Below, in pieces: positions 31,037 through 41,790 of a stretch of 64,000 bases of DNA. Each line of letters opens with the position of its first letter. Position 1 is the stretch's first letter. Both the position numbers and the translations under genes were made by a program. The notes beneath the pieces were generated by a model. That model saw only the letters and a list, made by a program, of their open reading frames with translations, had not been told where the DNA came from and did no database searches. Origin of the DNA: Gordionus sp. m RMFG-2023 (lineage: Eukaryota > Nematomorpha > Gordioida > Chordodea > Parachordodidae); NCBI RefSeq assembly GCF_954871325.1, contig NC_088775.1, positions 46,105,561 through 46,169,560 of the forward strand, read 5' to 3'.

Positions 31037-33015
31037 CAGTGGCGTCACAAGGGGGGGGGGCGCAGGGACTCGAGCCCCCTAAATTTGAATAGCCCTCTGA
31101 AGCAAAATTTTTTTAAATAATTTTAATTGCCCCCTGAACGATTTCTTTTATAATTCTATTGAGTAATATATAGATTTAATTTTATTATTTAAAAATTAAT
31201 AATACTATTTTTATTAAATGAATACTATTTAATTATTAGATTAGATTAGATTAAAACATGTAAAATATATTTTCATTATCAGCTTGCAATCAAATTCTGT
31301 GTTAAAAATAGAATATCAATATCACTCAATATATATTAATTTAGCATTAATAGTTGAAGCTTAATTGACTTTTATTGTTTAAATTATTATCTAATTAAAT
31401 AAATATTAATTAAAAATTAAATTTAATATTGAAATTAGGCGAGTTTAAAATCACTAATCAACTATATTATTGATTTTTAAATTTAATTACTATGCCTCTT
31501 TCTAAATTATTATCAAGGTCCAAATCCAAATAGGTATAATAGATTTATTTATAAAAAGTTAGTAGACATATAGTTTATATTCCTCTATTATATAATTGGC
31601 TATAAAATATTAGGTAAAATGCCACTTTTACAGACGTATTTGACAGTTATATAATTTATTACAGTTAATATTTTAATTATTTAACTAATAAATGCTTTTG
31701 ATAATAAATATAAGTAAAAATATTTGCATTTAAATATTTAACGCCATCTATTTATTTAGAAATATTATTATAAATTATACATCTTATTATTTATCCCACA
31801 ATAGATGTAATAAATTAGATAACTTTTCTTCTCTTTTTTACGTGTTTCTAATAAACCTATTTTTTTTCTTATTTGAAAAACAGTTTTGAGTTTAATTTTT
31901 AATACGAGTATAATATTTTTACAAACTAATTTTAAGATATAATATACGAACTAGAGGTGGTGCGACAATAATATATAAAATCTTAATTGCTTTTATCATA
32001 TCAATCTGGTTCTTATTTTATAGTTACAAAATGTTTTATTTCAAATATGGCATCCCTGCCGTGTAAATAACTTAAGGCTTCAATATATTTGCATAATATC
32101 TTCTAAAGATTATTAGTGTTTTTGTTTTATCAATTTATCTAACATAATAAATTCTGTTATGAGTTAACATCGTTAGTGTCATAGCTATAACTGCAAATTT
32201 AGCATCTATCATTTGTGTGGCTATGTAATTTAAGATTATTACTACAGCTGCTGACAGCATATGATTGCATAATTTAAATGAGCAATAACTGTCTAGTCGT
32301 TTATATATCATTAAAAATGGAAGATAATCTTTTAGTAATTTAATATCTCACAATAATTTTCTCAATTACTTATCTAGCTTTCATCATGTCATTTAAAAGG
32401 AAGCTCTAACCACCATATAGTTTTATGATTTGGATTGGCCGTTTATATTCTCTTCTTCAAGAATTGTTGATTTGGTTAGGCCTATAAATTCTTCTCTATT
32501 TCCATTCTATAAAACATTATTTAGCATGTTAACAGAGAGTTATATTAGTTTGACGACCTTTTGTCAATGTAAGTTGTTAGAATTATATTATATTATGCGG
32601 TTTTTAAAAATCATTATCAATTGAGGCATATATATGAATCAATTAACCTTTTTCATCATTTGTAATTCCTTTAGCGCAAAATTTTTCTATATCAGCAATC
32701 GAAAATATTTTGTACTGTAACAAATAGATTTTGTATTAAAAAATATTCTTTTTAGATATGTCTTGTATTGTTTTAATTATTTATATGCTAGTTTATTTTG
32801 TATGCATAATATAATAAATGACAAAATATGAAATTCAGAATAATTGTTCAGAGTTATCAAATTTTAAAATAGTATACTATATTAATATAGAACCAGACTG
32901 AAGGCCGGGCAAAAGCGGGCCGAAGGCCCGCAATTTGGGGGTATGGGGGGCCAAGCCACCCATAAATATTTTTTTCTAGTTGAGCCCCCTGAGATTGTAA
33001 AGACCGACGTCCCTG
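31037..33015. mobile_element. hAT-type element, 1,979 bp, with perfect 8-bp target duplication
   Basis: The ends are CAGTGGCGTC (31,037) and, inward on the minus strand, CAGGGACGTC (33,015), 8 of 10 identical. AATTAATA is found immediately outside both ends (31,029-31,036 and 33,016-33,023). The left terminal region (GGACTCGAGCCCCCTAAA, AGCCCTCTGAAGCAAAATTT) and the right one (TTACAATCTCAGGGGGCTCAA, minus strand) match the two ends of the small element at 5,787-5,962. The interior has no transposase that I could recognise, so it is non-autonomous or too decayed. It lies inside the Tc1/IS630-type element and is younger than it. Confidence 0.85.
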
Positions 33016-33430
33016 AATTAATAATATATATAATCATTTTTAAATTCTTATTTTTAAAATTTTCATATTTATGCAAGAAGTATTCAATATTTTTGAGCAA
33101 GTAAATATTTTTTTTTTGTTAAAACTATATTCTTTGATTCGTGAATAATTAAACGTTAAATGAGATATATGTTATAATCTAAAGGATTTTAGTCTTTTAT
33201 GTTATTCCTTCCACTTGTAGAGTATATATTTTATAAAGAATTTTTTTTTGTTTTAAAAAATAAAATTATGAAGATATGGTAAAAACAAGGGGAAAAACAT
33301 TAATAGTAAAACAAAAACTCTAATAATTGACGAGTGAAAAAAGATAGTATCAAAAATATAGCATCATGTTTTAAAGTAGTCTATAAAACAGTGACAAATA
33401 TTAAATACTCTCATCTCAAAAATAGAATAA

Positions 33431-34235
33431 AATTTAGTTTGCCCAATGGAGGTTCGCATGTACGCAAGAATTAAATCAAGAACAGGAAGAATATATATTA
33501 AATTATAAATTTGGATTGTACTTCTTAAAAATGTTATGCGATATGATTAAAGAAAGATATGATGTGGAAATATCATAAAATACGGTATCAAGGTTACTAT
33601 CATGATTTAGGTATATCTTTAAAAGAGTATGACAACGTTCAGTTAGAGAAAATACCGAATCAATCGAGATTCGCAAAGAATACGGGAATTGGTTTGTAGA
33701 TGTAGCTTATATGAAAGAAAAATTGATATTGATGGATGAGAGCGGGTTTTCAATATTAATAAGGTGGTTATATGGATATTCACAATAAATAAAAAGGCTA
33801 TTAAAGTTCAAGGGATAATGACAATGAATTATACTTTCTTTGATGCTCTCACAATTGCAGGAATATTCAGATTCGCTTGATGGCTCTTACAACGCTATAT
33901 ACTTTAACAACTTTGTAAATGAAATATTAAATCATTTTGAAGAAGGTAAAATGATGAATATGATTTTTGTGATGGATAATGTTCCATTTCATCATAATCA
34001 TACAATTAGGGAATCGATAGAGGTGGGAATACATTGAAATACCACCTTACAGTCCTTATATTAATCCCATTGAAAATGTGTTTTTTCAATGAAAGGATTT
34101 TGTCAGAAATAAAAATCCTAAAAATCCCAGTAACGAGGAAGAATTAATTCGTTTCATAGATGGAAAAAAAGGAATATCTGAGGGAATGCAAAAAATTATT
34201 TTAGATATATGGAGCCTATATTCCAAAATGTAGAG
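33431..34235 (+). pseudogene. IS630/Tc1-type DDE transposase pseudogene
   Basis: Three plus-strand frames give an N-terminal helix-turn-helix (MLCDMIKERYDVEIS, NTVSRLLS, then FKRV and QRSVRENTESIEIRKEY). The first catalytic D follows in KLILMDESGFS, the second in MIFVMDNVPFHHN, and the third acidic residue in PPYSPYINPIENVF. The second and third are about 32 residues apart, close to the usual 34. The tail has NEEELIRFIDGKKGISEGM. Stops and at least two frame changes make it inactive. It lies between the long inverted arms and reads left to right, so it is the transposase of this element. Start not determined. Confidence 0.85.
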
Positions 34236-34893
34236 GAGGGGAAATTATTAATGATAAATATAAATTTTTGTTTCTTACTGTATTATACATCGTAATTCTA
34301 ATTAATTAATTTGATATGCAAAAAATTCTAATAAAAAAAATTGTCTGCTAAAAATTTAGTGAAAATTAAATATAATTCCTAAAAAGGATTATCAAAAATG
34401 AGAAGAAAAAAAATTGAGAAAAGATAAAAAAATTAAGATTAAAAATGACTTAAGAACACAATATAAGGAGAAAAAATTATGAAATAAAAGTAAAGAATTA
34501 TTAAAAATATATAGCAGAGAGATGAAGAAAAATAACTGAAAATTTATTAATTATTTTTAAAAAAACAAAAGAATTATCAAAAAGGAGAAGAAAAATAAAT
34601 TGAGAAAAGATATAGTAAGAAAAATAAAAATTTATAATTTTTATAAAAAATAACGATTTTCCTTTCCTTTTGGTATTTTTTCCTTTTTTGATTGACACTC
34701 TTCCCTTTTTGTTTGTCACTTTTCCTTTTTTGATCCCTAAACCTTTGGGACTTTTCCTTTGATTGACACTTTTCCATTTTTGATCGAACCTTCTCCTTTT
34801 TTGATTAGACCTTTTCCTTTTATGATTGACCCTTTTCCTTTTTTGATCGGACCTATAATTGAAATTTTTCCTTTTTGAATGGGAAATCCTGTA

Positions 34894-35589
34894 ATAAATA
34901 CATCGGGTCTGTAAACAATATTTTATAATATTAAAATCATTTTTTTTACATAATAAATTAAATCCAAATTATAATTTTTTAAATGTAACTCATCTAAAGA
35001 CCTAGGCGGTTCTAAAGCCCATCAAGAAAATTAAGCGGGGAGGGGGCAACCTAGTATTTCACATAGGAAAATCATGACACCCAATATACTATATTTCTCG
35101 AAATTAAAAAGCAAGTTTACCAAATAAATTTAATGAGTTATTAATCATAATTAGTATAGGTATCCAGGGTCGTAGCCACATAGGATGACAAATTTAAACA
35201 CTCTCCCCCCTCAATGTATGCTACCTTTAAATGGATTTTTCCCGATTTTTTTGCAATTTATAGAATCTATATATTTTTAAGTTATGTATGAAAGTAAGGG
35301 AAACCGGGGCACGTTGAGTACATGAGAATGTTAGTCCACTCCAATTATAATTTAAGCGATTAATTTATAAGGCTAAAAATTTAAGCCTAATATAGATAAT
35401 TACGGCATATATTATTGGCTATAAAAAGATTAACTATATGTTTAAATTTATAAATAAAGGTTTTATAATCTTAACAAATGAATTCTAGGAAAGTTTTAAC
35501 CCTATTTTTTAATCTGATATGTTAAAATAATAAAACATAAATTAATATAATTCTGAATGATATTTATAAAGTTAGTGGTAGGTTATGGT
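34894..35589. other. intergenic stretch with two decayed transposon ends
   Basis: CAGGGTCGTAGCCACATAGG at 35,165 followed by CCCCCCTCAA resembles a CAGGGGCGTAGCC hAT end. TAAGGGAAACCGGGGCACGT at about 35,297 resembles the GGGGAGACCGG mariner-like MITE end. Partners were not found, and no coding frame is supported. Confidence 0.4.
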
Positions 35590-36770
35590 TGGTCATAGTA
35601 TAGTTGGCCCTATTCTTCTTCTCCGTTTTAAGGCAATTTCCAGGTTTACCAAGGCAGGCCAGTTTTCCCTCTTATTTTTTTTTCCATTTTTGAAGATCCT
35701 GAGCATCAATCAGCTATGGCACAAATTTTCTTTTAGTGATCCTGGCGTCTTTAAAAGTCAGTCTTATAAATAGTCAATGCATATTAATACATTCCTCTCG
35801 TATCACCTTAACATTTTTTTAATATACTTCTATCACATCTTCTTAACAAATAATCCACTACACTTTTGGTACTACCCGACTTATAAGTCACCAGCTTCTC
35901 TGATTCTTTCTTAAACATTGTATTATCCATAGTATCACTAAAATCAAAAATCCTCTCCCCTTCCACATTTCTCACGGTAACTGAATTCTCCATATACTCC
36001 TCCACCTCACTACTCGCTTCCACATATCCATTCAGATCACCAGCCAGGATAATCCCCTCTTCATTTTTCAGTCTTAATGCCCCCCACCCCCATAATAGAC
36101 TGTTCCCAAAATATATCTTTCTCTTCTTCACTTCTTCCAATCTAAGGAACATATGCCGAGAAAATATTATTTTCTACCAAAAATCATTTTGATAACCATT
36201 ATCTGGTTATCTTGCCTTCTCACTTCAACTACTTTGTCCACCAATTTCTCCACAACCAATAACCCAACGCTAGCCTTACCATTATTACTTCCTTGCCAGA
36301 AAAATTTATACTTTTCACTTGTCTTGACAATCGTTCTTGTGCCATTACCTTTCCATCTGATCACTTATGCAATACATCGACCACTTCTCCCATTCTTCCC
36401 GTCATACTTAACATTCCATGTCGCGACCCTTACTCTATCCCCCGTAAACTGGTTTCTCCACTTATTATGGTCGTTTATGACCATCATAAGTTTCATTTTC
36501 ACGAATAGTGGTTCCACCAGGCGGATGAGAAGGCCCACGGGATACTTTGGACTGCACCCCATCCATGCTTTGTTTTGTAATTATTAGGAAATTTTGTAGC
36601 ATTTACAATCGGATGTCCTTTCTGACAACTTTTTTAAGTAGTTTTTACACCTCGTCGAGGAGACGGTGATCCTATTCTAGACCCAAACCACAGAGAACCC
36701 TTTATACCTCCATTAGCCGCCAAATGGCGTTGCCATTCCCTACCGCGATGAGGCTGAAAGTAGGTATTAC
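35590..36770 (-). mobile_element. CFDP2-like LINE, 5' part with endonuclease
   Basis: On the minus strand a 5' untranslated stretch (about 36,770-36,580, with GGGAATGGCAACGCC and GCATGGATGGGGTGCAGTCC) leads into DRVRVATWNVKYDG at about 36,440. Then come RWKGNG, KYKFFWQGSNNGKASVG, VVEVRRQDNQIMVIK, and ILAGDLNGYV with VTYKSGSTKSVVDYLL at about 35,840-36,060. These are the apurinic-endonuclease blocks of the LINE group annotated in many animals as craniofacial development protein 2-like. The frame is interrupted several times. The reverse transcriptase part is absent: the 5' end is kept and the 3' end lost, the opposite of usual 5' truncation. It is a different subfamily from the copy at 41.7-44.8 kb. 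Confidence 0.8.
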
Positions 36771-37034
36771 ATATTTATTTTTTATTTTGATTAAAACGAA
36801 TGCAAATAATTTTCAATGAATATTTATCAATCTAAAATTAATTTTTAATATAATATACTTAAATAATATTTTATTTTAAATTTACAAATTCCTAAAATTT
36901 CTTAAAATCTCTAAATTCAATTCAATTTAATTTTTAATTATTGCATATTATGATAATATAAATAAATATACTTTAAAACCTCCAATATTTTAACAATATT
37001 AAAAAAATTTTATTTAGGGTTCCATGTTAATTCA

Positions 37035-37330
37035 GCGGAACTTTTATTGTTAAATACAAAACATTTATTGCGAATGGATATTATAGCGAAACTTTTCTCG
37101 CGAATTCCCACAGTCAATACTATTCCACGAAGATAATATCGCGAAACAAATTTCGCGAATTTTTTATATCGAAATCGCGATTAAAGCTAATACATTACAA
37201 CGAAACTTTTATCGTGAATCCAATAATCGTGAAAGTTTTATAGCGAAGTTATTATCGCGAAACTGAAATCGCGGAGACAATATAGCGGAAAAATTTCGCG
37301 AAGATATTATAGCGAGGTCAATATCCCTAT
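37035..37330. repeat. GCGAAA-rich repeat array, left arm
   Basis: Irregular 20-30 bp units carry TATAGCGAAACTTTT, ATCGCGAA and CGCGAATT. CpG is far denser than in the surroundings. An array of the same words in inverted orientation (TCGCGATA, TTTCGCTATAA) lies at 41,085-41,370. Together they look like the long arms of one element about 4.3 kb long. Confidence 0.7.
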
Positions 37331-38434
37331 TATTTATAATAGTGACTATTTTATTTTGAAGCAGTTATTTTGATGATCATATTAATATTTTTTTTTAAAT
37401 AGATTGAAGTTTTATTTATGAACATAGATTTGATTTATAAAATTTATTATTGATTCGAAAATTTTGCTATCCTGTCCTATACTTTTCCTCGAAGTCTTAT
37501 TAAGAATAGCGATAAGGAACTCAGGCTTTATTAATTATTAGTTCATTAGTTAAACCTTGATGCTTACTGGGGAAATTGATATCTGAGTTGCGCCAATATT
37601 TATTTGATTCATAATCAGTTTTGCCAGTTACTAATCAAAATTAGAGTTATAAGCTAAATAAAAACTATAACATTACTCATTAGACTGTCTTTGTCAAAGT
37701 TTGAATGACGATTCAAAATCAATTACATTGTAGGGAAGAGGGATTTCCCTAATTTTAAAATATTTTTGAATCTTATGATTTTACAATCTTTATAAGATAT
37801 TTATATTTTTTCTGTTTGCTTAGATATAAAATATTAGTTATAATTTCAAAAAATTTGATAGGTATCTGAATCTAATATTGAGATGTAGCCATAAGCACGA
37901 AGTTTGCCAAACTTTGGCAAGCATTTTTTCTGATATAATACATATAGTTTAGTGCTTCAACTTATATTATTTTTTTTGCCTTTAGAGTACTTAAAATAAT
38001 TTTAACTAAATTTTTAAAAGATTTTCTAATTATAAATTTTAATTTTCTCAGAAATGAATTTCTTAGAAAATATTAAATATCGTTAAAAATTAAAAAACAT
38101 TACTATTTTTTAGTGTATAAGCATGATTTTAAGTTTTTAAATTAATCATTACTCTATTCGAAAAAATATCTAGACAAGTGTATCAAATGGAAGCCAATAA
38201 AATGATTTTGAGTATACTATTAAAAATACCCATCACTTTATCTAGGCCCTCGGGTCAAGATTCGGAGATATTTAAATTTCTTTTTAAAAAAATATCCAAC
38301 AAGGACATCAAATAAAAGCGAATTAAAATTATTATATGCTTGCCACTAGGTTCTTTGATCTAGCTCAAATAGCTAGTAAAGGGTCAGGCTTAAAAACCTT
38401 TGAAATAAATCACCATAAGATTATTATATGTAAA
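37331..38434. other. AT-rich stretch between left arm and LTR element
   Basis: No gene is recognised. This would be interior of the inverted-arm element if the two GCGAAA arrays belong together. Confidence 0.4.
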
Positions 38435-40660
38435 TGTTAATACATTCGAAATTTATTTTAAATTGTATTAAATAATGGATTTGTTATATTGTTTCTTTCA
38501 CTTAACATAATATTAATCTAATAGTTACATAGATTGTTATTTACTTTTGAAAAGTATATATATATAATTTATTAGGTTAATAGTAAGTTAGTTATATTTT
38601 GTAATAAATAAATTTAAAATAAAGTAATTTTGTACAACATCTTTTCAATTTTTATACCATATTAGCATGGTGGCAATGGTAACCAAATAATAAATTTAAA
38701 GAAAGATGTAAAATATTAAATCTAAATTAACTTAAAAAAAAACTATAAAATCCAATAAATCAGTCTGCAGATCCTATCTAAAAAATATATAAAATGAACA
38801 TGATGCTCAATAAAAAAAAGAAAGGTAAAAATATATAAAACATATATTTATTATTTTATATTTTTATGATATTCTTATTATCATTCTTTTAGTAATTATA
38901 TATTTGATTTATCAAGTTAGTTAATATTTAAGGCAATGTCATGGCCATCGGGATATCTTTTTTTAATTGTCATAGGCCATTGTTAAAAAAATAAAATAAC
39001 ATATAATACAGATAAATAAAAAATAAAATAAATTAAATTTAACGAATTAAATATCTTCTTAACCTTTAAAGACTATAATAAAAATAGTTCAAAGTACAAG
39101 GTCGCTGAACTTGAATTTATTTTAAAAAAAAAACTTAAAATTTTATATGCAAAAATAGTAAAGAACAAGTTAATCTAAGGACGAAAAATTTATAAGATAA
39201 AAGATTTAGATAAAATTTATGAGATGATAAAACCTGTATGTGAGCCGGAAGACATCGATACTAAAGTTATAAGCAAAAGATGGTTAGTGATAAAAAAATT
39301 GTGTTATACAATAATATAAAAATAATGAAATAACTTAAAGATCAAAATAGATATGTATGATCCAAAGTGGGATCAAAAATATAATAATTTTCGATCTAAA
39401 ACTTATAGTTACAATAATAATTATCATAACAAAACTCAAAATAAATCTTGCAATAAAATCACCGAGACATTCTTGCAATAAAATCACCGAGACATATAAG
39501 TCAATTTAAGCATGATACCACATTTATTTGAGTCTGATTTTGATTCCGACTCTTATCAAAATTGGAAAGGCGATAATTGACGATCGAATTTAAAGAAATA
39601 TTTGTGATTAAAGAAGTTAACGATACAAATATTAAAGAAAATTATAAAATAAAAAAAACTTTTATAAGTAATACTAAATGTGATAAAAAAAATTTTGAAA
39701 CTTAAAACTTTGAAGACAAATAAAAGTATCATAAAAAGAAGTTATGTAAAAACTAAACGTCTTCATTTTAGAAAAATATTTAAAGATGTGATGAGGAGAT
39801 CATTTTCTAAATATTTGAGGCTTAAGAAATTATTTTTTACTAAAAAAGCAATCTTATGAAGAAATATTAAAACACTTTTTAAATTTAAAAACAAGGGTGT
39901 TAAATTCAAAATTTTTTTAAAGAGAGGGAAATGTGCATAATATTTATTTGCATATTTTAACCTTATGGATTGAAAATATTAATACCTATATAAATAAAAA
40001 TCGATATACATACATAAAAATTATATAAAACGCAAAATTTAAATAAATTTAAAAGCTAAACTAAAACGCAAAATGTAAAAAAATATAAACATAAACGCTA
40101 AACTAAAACGCAAATCACATATCAATTATTCTATTTGAATATTATTTTATTATTCCAATTTTATCATTCTTATTCAATAATTCCTATTCAATTCAATATT
40201 CTACTAATAGATTCTAAATTCTACATTCAAATTCCATTATTCTTATTTGACATTCGACAAATTATTCTATACTAAAAGACGAATTAATGTTAACGATTTG
40301 AGCAGCACGGGATCGAGGATAGAAGAGATAGGAGAACGTACAAAAACAACAAAGGATTGGAAGCGAGTTCCACGACGACTGCGAGGAACACAGAAAGATT
40401 GAAGAAAAAACAGAAGGGGGAATGTTAATACATTCGAAATTTATTTTAAATTGTATTAACCTACGGACTTGTTATATTGTTTCTTTCACTTAACATAATA
40501 TTAATCTAATAGTTACCTTGATTGTTATTTACTTTTGAAAAGTATATATATAGAATTTATTAGGTTAATAGTAAGTTAGTTATATTTTATAATAAATAAA
40601 TTTAAAATAAAGTAATTTTGTACAACATCTTTCTTAATATTACACCATATTAGTGAAAAT
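38435..40660 (+). mobile_element. short LTR retrotransposon fossil, probably non-autonomous
   Basis: Two direct repeats of about 225 bp, beginning TGTTAATACATTCGAAATTT, lie at 38,435-38,663 and 40,423-40,650. They share AGTTATATTTTRTAATAAAT and TTGTACAACATCTTT near their ends. Immediately before the second is a purine tract (AACAGAAGGGGGA), as expected of a polypurine tract before a 3' LTR. The LTRs differ at only a small number of positions, so the insertion is fairly young. The ~1.76 kb interior holds no recognisable reverse transcriptase or integrase. It has a Lys/Asn-rich coding trace and a 25-bp tandem duplication at about 39,450-39,500. No intact coding frame remains. It lies between the two GCGAAA arrays. 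Family not assigned. Confidence 0.8.
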
Positions 40661-41084
40661 TAATTTAAAAAATATATTTAATTCATATTTACAGTCACTT
40701 TGTTTCAAGCCTGAGCCTAGTTGGGGGGATGGGAAGGTAAAATATTTACAATATGATGAATAACAAATGAAAGCTAATAAAAGTATACTCATCTCTATGT
40801 TTTTAGGGTAAATCTGGAGGATTGGGGGGGGGGGATTATAGTACAATATCTCCACATGAATCATAAATAAAAATATCTTTCGACTATTTTGTTAATTATC
40901 GTCATCACTATAAATCATGATGAAGATAAAATATTAAAAATCGTTTTATAATTTATATCTTACCATCAAGGGGGGGGGGGGGTTATGACACGTGTTTATG
41001 ATTTAAGTAACTTTTGTGGGTAATTTATGTTGTTTTCCTTTAAATAAATGCATTAGCAATATATTAATTGTTTCACGGTAATGT
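40661..41084. other. AT-rich stretch with long G runs
   Basis: Runs of G at about 40,826-40,836 and 40,970-40,983 are flanked by plain AT-rich DNA. No gene is supported. Confidence 0.5.
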
Positions 41085-41370
41085 CGCAAAAACATTCATG
41101 GTAGAAAATTCTCTATAAAGGGTTTATGATAAAAGTTTCGCTATAACGGGTTTGCTATAAAAATTTCGATAAAATATATTAACTTTAAAGTATTCGCGGT
41201 TCAGGTTTCGCAGAAAAAAATTCGAGATAATGGGTTCCATATATTGTCTTCGATATAAATGTTTCGCTGAAAAAAAATTGCGGAAGTGGTTTCGCGATAT
41301 TCCCTTGCTATAAAATTCCTTTGCGATAAAATTCCTTCGCGATAAACGTCATTAGAGATAAAAGTTATAT
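41085..41370. repeat. GCGAAA-rich repeat array, right arm
   Basis: TTTCGCTATAA, TTTCGCGATA, TTCGCGATAAA and related words recur every 20-30 bp, being the reverse complement of the units at 37,035-37,330. On the minus strand the outer part (GGAAACTTAAGG then ATAACTTTTAT) partly matches the start of the left array. Confidence 0.7.
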
Positions 41371-41710
41371 TATATTCCTTAAGTTTCCATGCACGTTTAT
41401 AGACAAATGATATTTTTATGGGTTTAGAAATTTACTATCGCTGTCCATCCACGTTACAATTTTGACGATATACTCTTTGGTGCTAAAATATTATTATTTC
41501 ATTAAATTCCTATGCGTGAGGTTTTGCATAGTCAACATTTAATTCAGGTTAGAAGCCACAATTATCTATCTATTTTCCATTTCCGTTCAGAATTTTTGGG
41601 TCTAGGGGAGGAACTACCTATATGATTATTAATAGTAAAATTATTTCTAGTTTTTTGGTTCCCTAAAAATTTAGGGTTAAAAATACTATTTTTATCCATA
41701 TTTTTAAAGG

Positions 41711-41790
41711 TTGTTTAGTGGCCTAATGGGTTAAATGTATGCTTAGAAACAAGAAGGACGAAGAGGACGCAGGTTAAATTCTTGTAGGAT
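41711..41790 (+). promoter_or_regulatory. tRNA-like head at the 5' end of the LINE (A- and B-box-like)
   Basis: TTTAGTGGCCTAATGGGTTAA resembles a Pol III A box (TRGCNNANYNGG). GCAGGTTAAATTCTTG about 50 bp on resembles a decayed B box (GGTTCGAANCC). The arrangement mimics the first part of a tRNA gene fused to the LINE leader. Whether it works as a promoter is inference. Confidence 0.4.

Larger units (their letters stand above)
30354..34891 (+). mobile_element. Tc1/IS630-type transposon with ~590-bp tandem-repeat-bearing inverted repeats
   Basis: The left end CAGGGTTTCCCATTC follows TA (30,352-30,353). The right end GAATGGGAAATCCTG precedes TA (34,892-34,893). The arms (30,354-30,942 and about 34,300-34,891) mirror each other along their length. 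The outer ~200 bp consists of about a dozen short units, RATCAAAAAAGGAAAAGT-like. The inner part is a T-rich/A-rich tract ending in a shared GCATATCAAATTA. A TA duplication and a DD..E transposase (33,431-34,235) place it in the Tc1/mariner/IS630 superfamily. A 1,979-bp hAT element is nested inside. The arms are unusually long and repetitive for this superfamily. Confidence 0.88.

Noticed and set aside
31029-33023. AATTAATA match dismissed as chance in AT-rich DNA
   Set aside because: The chance reading was rejected because the two copies abut exactly the CAG...CTG ends that are independently seen in the 5.8 kb MITE.
32882-33100. 72-codon frame with GGSTRKKYLWVAWPP
   Set aside because: It crosses the GC-rich right end of the hAT element and its flanking duplication, so it is element sequence, not a gene.
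36153-36587. 144-codon plus-strand frame rich in Leu, Ser, Thr, Pro
   Set aside because: It is the reverse strand of the LINE endonuclease region; the minus strand has the recognised motifs.
37035-37330. CRISPR-like array
   Set aside because: The repeats are irregular in length and spacing, lack unique spacers of constant size, and the context is animal DNA.
41711-41790. A genuine tRNA gene
   Set aside because: Only A- and B-box-like words are present; no cloverleaf with a proper anticodon arm and acceptor stem could be drawn.
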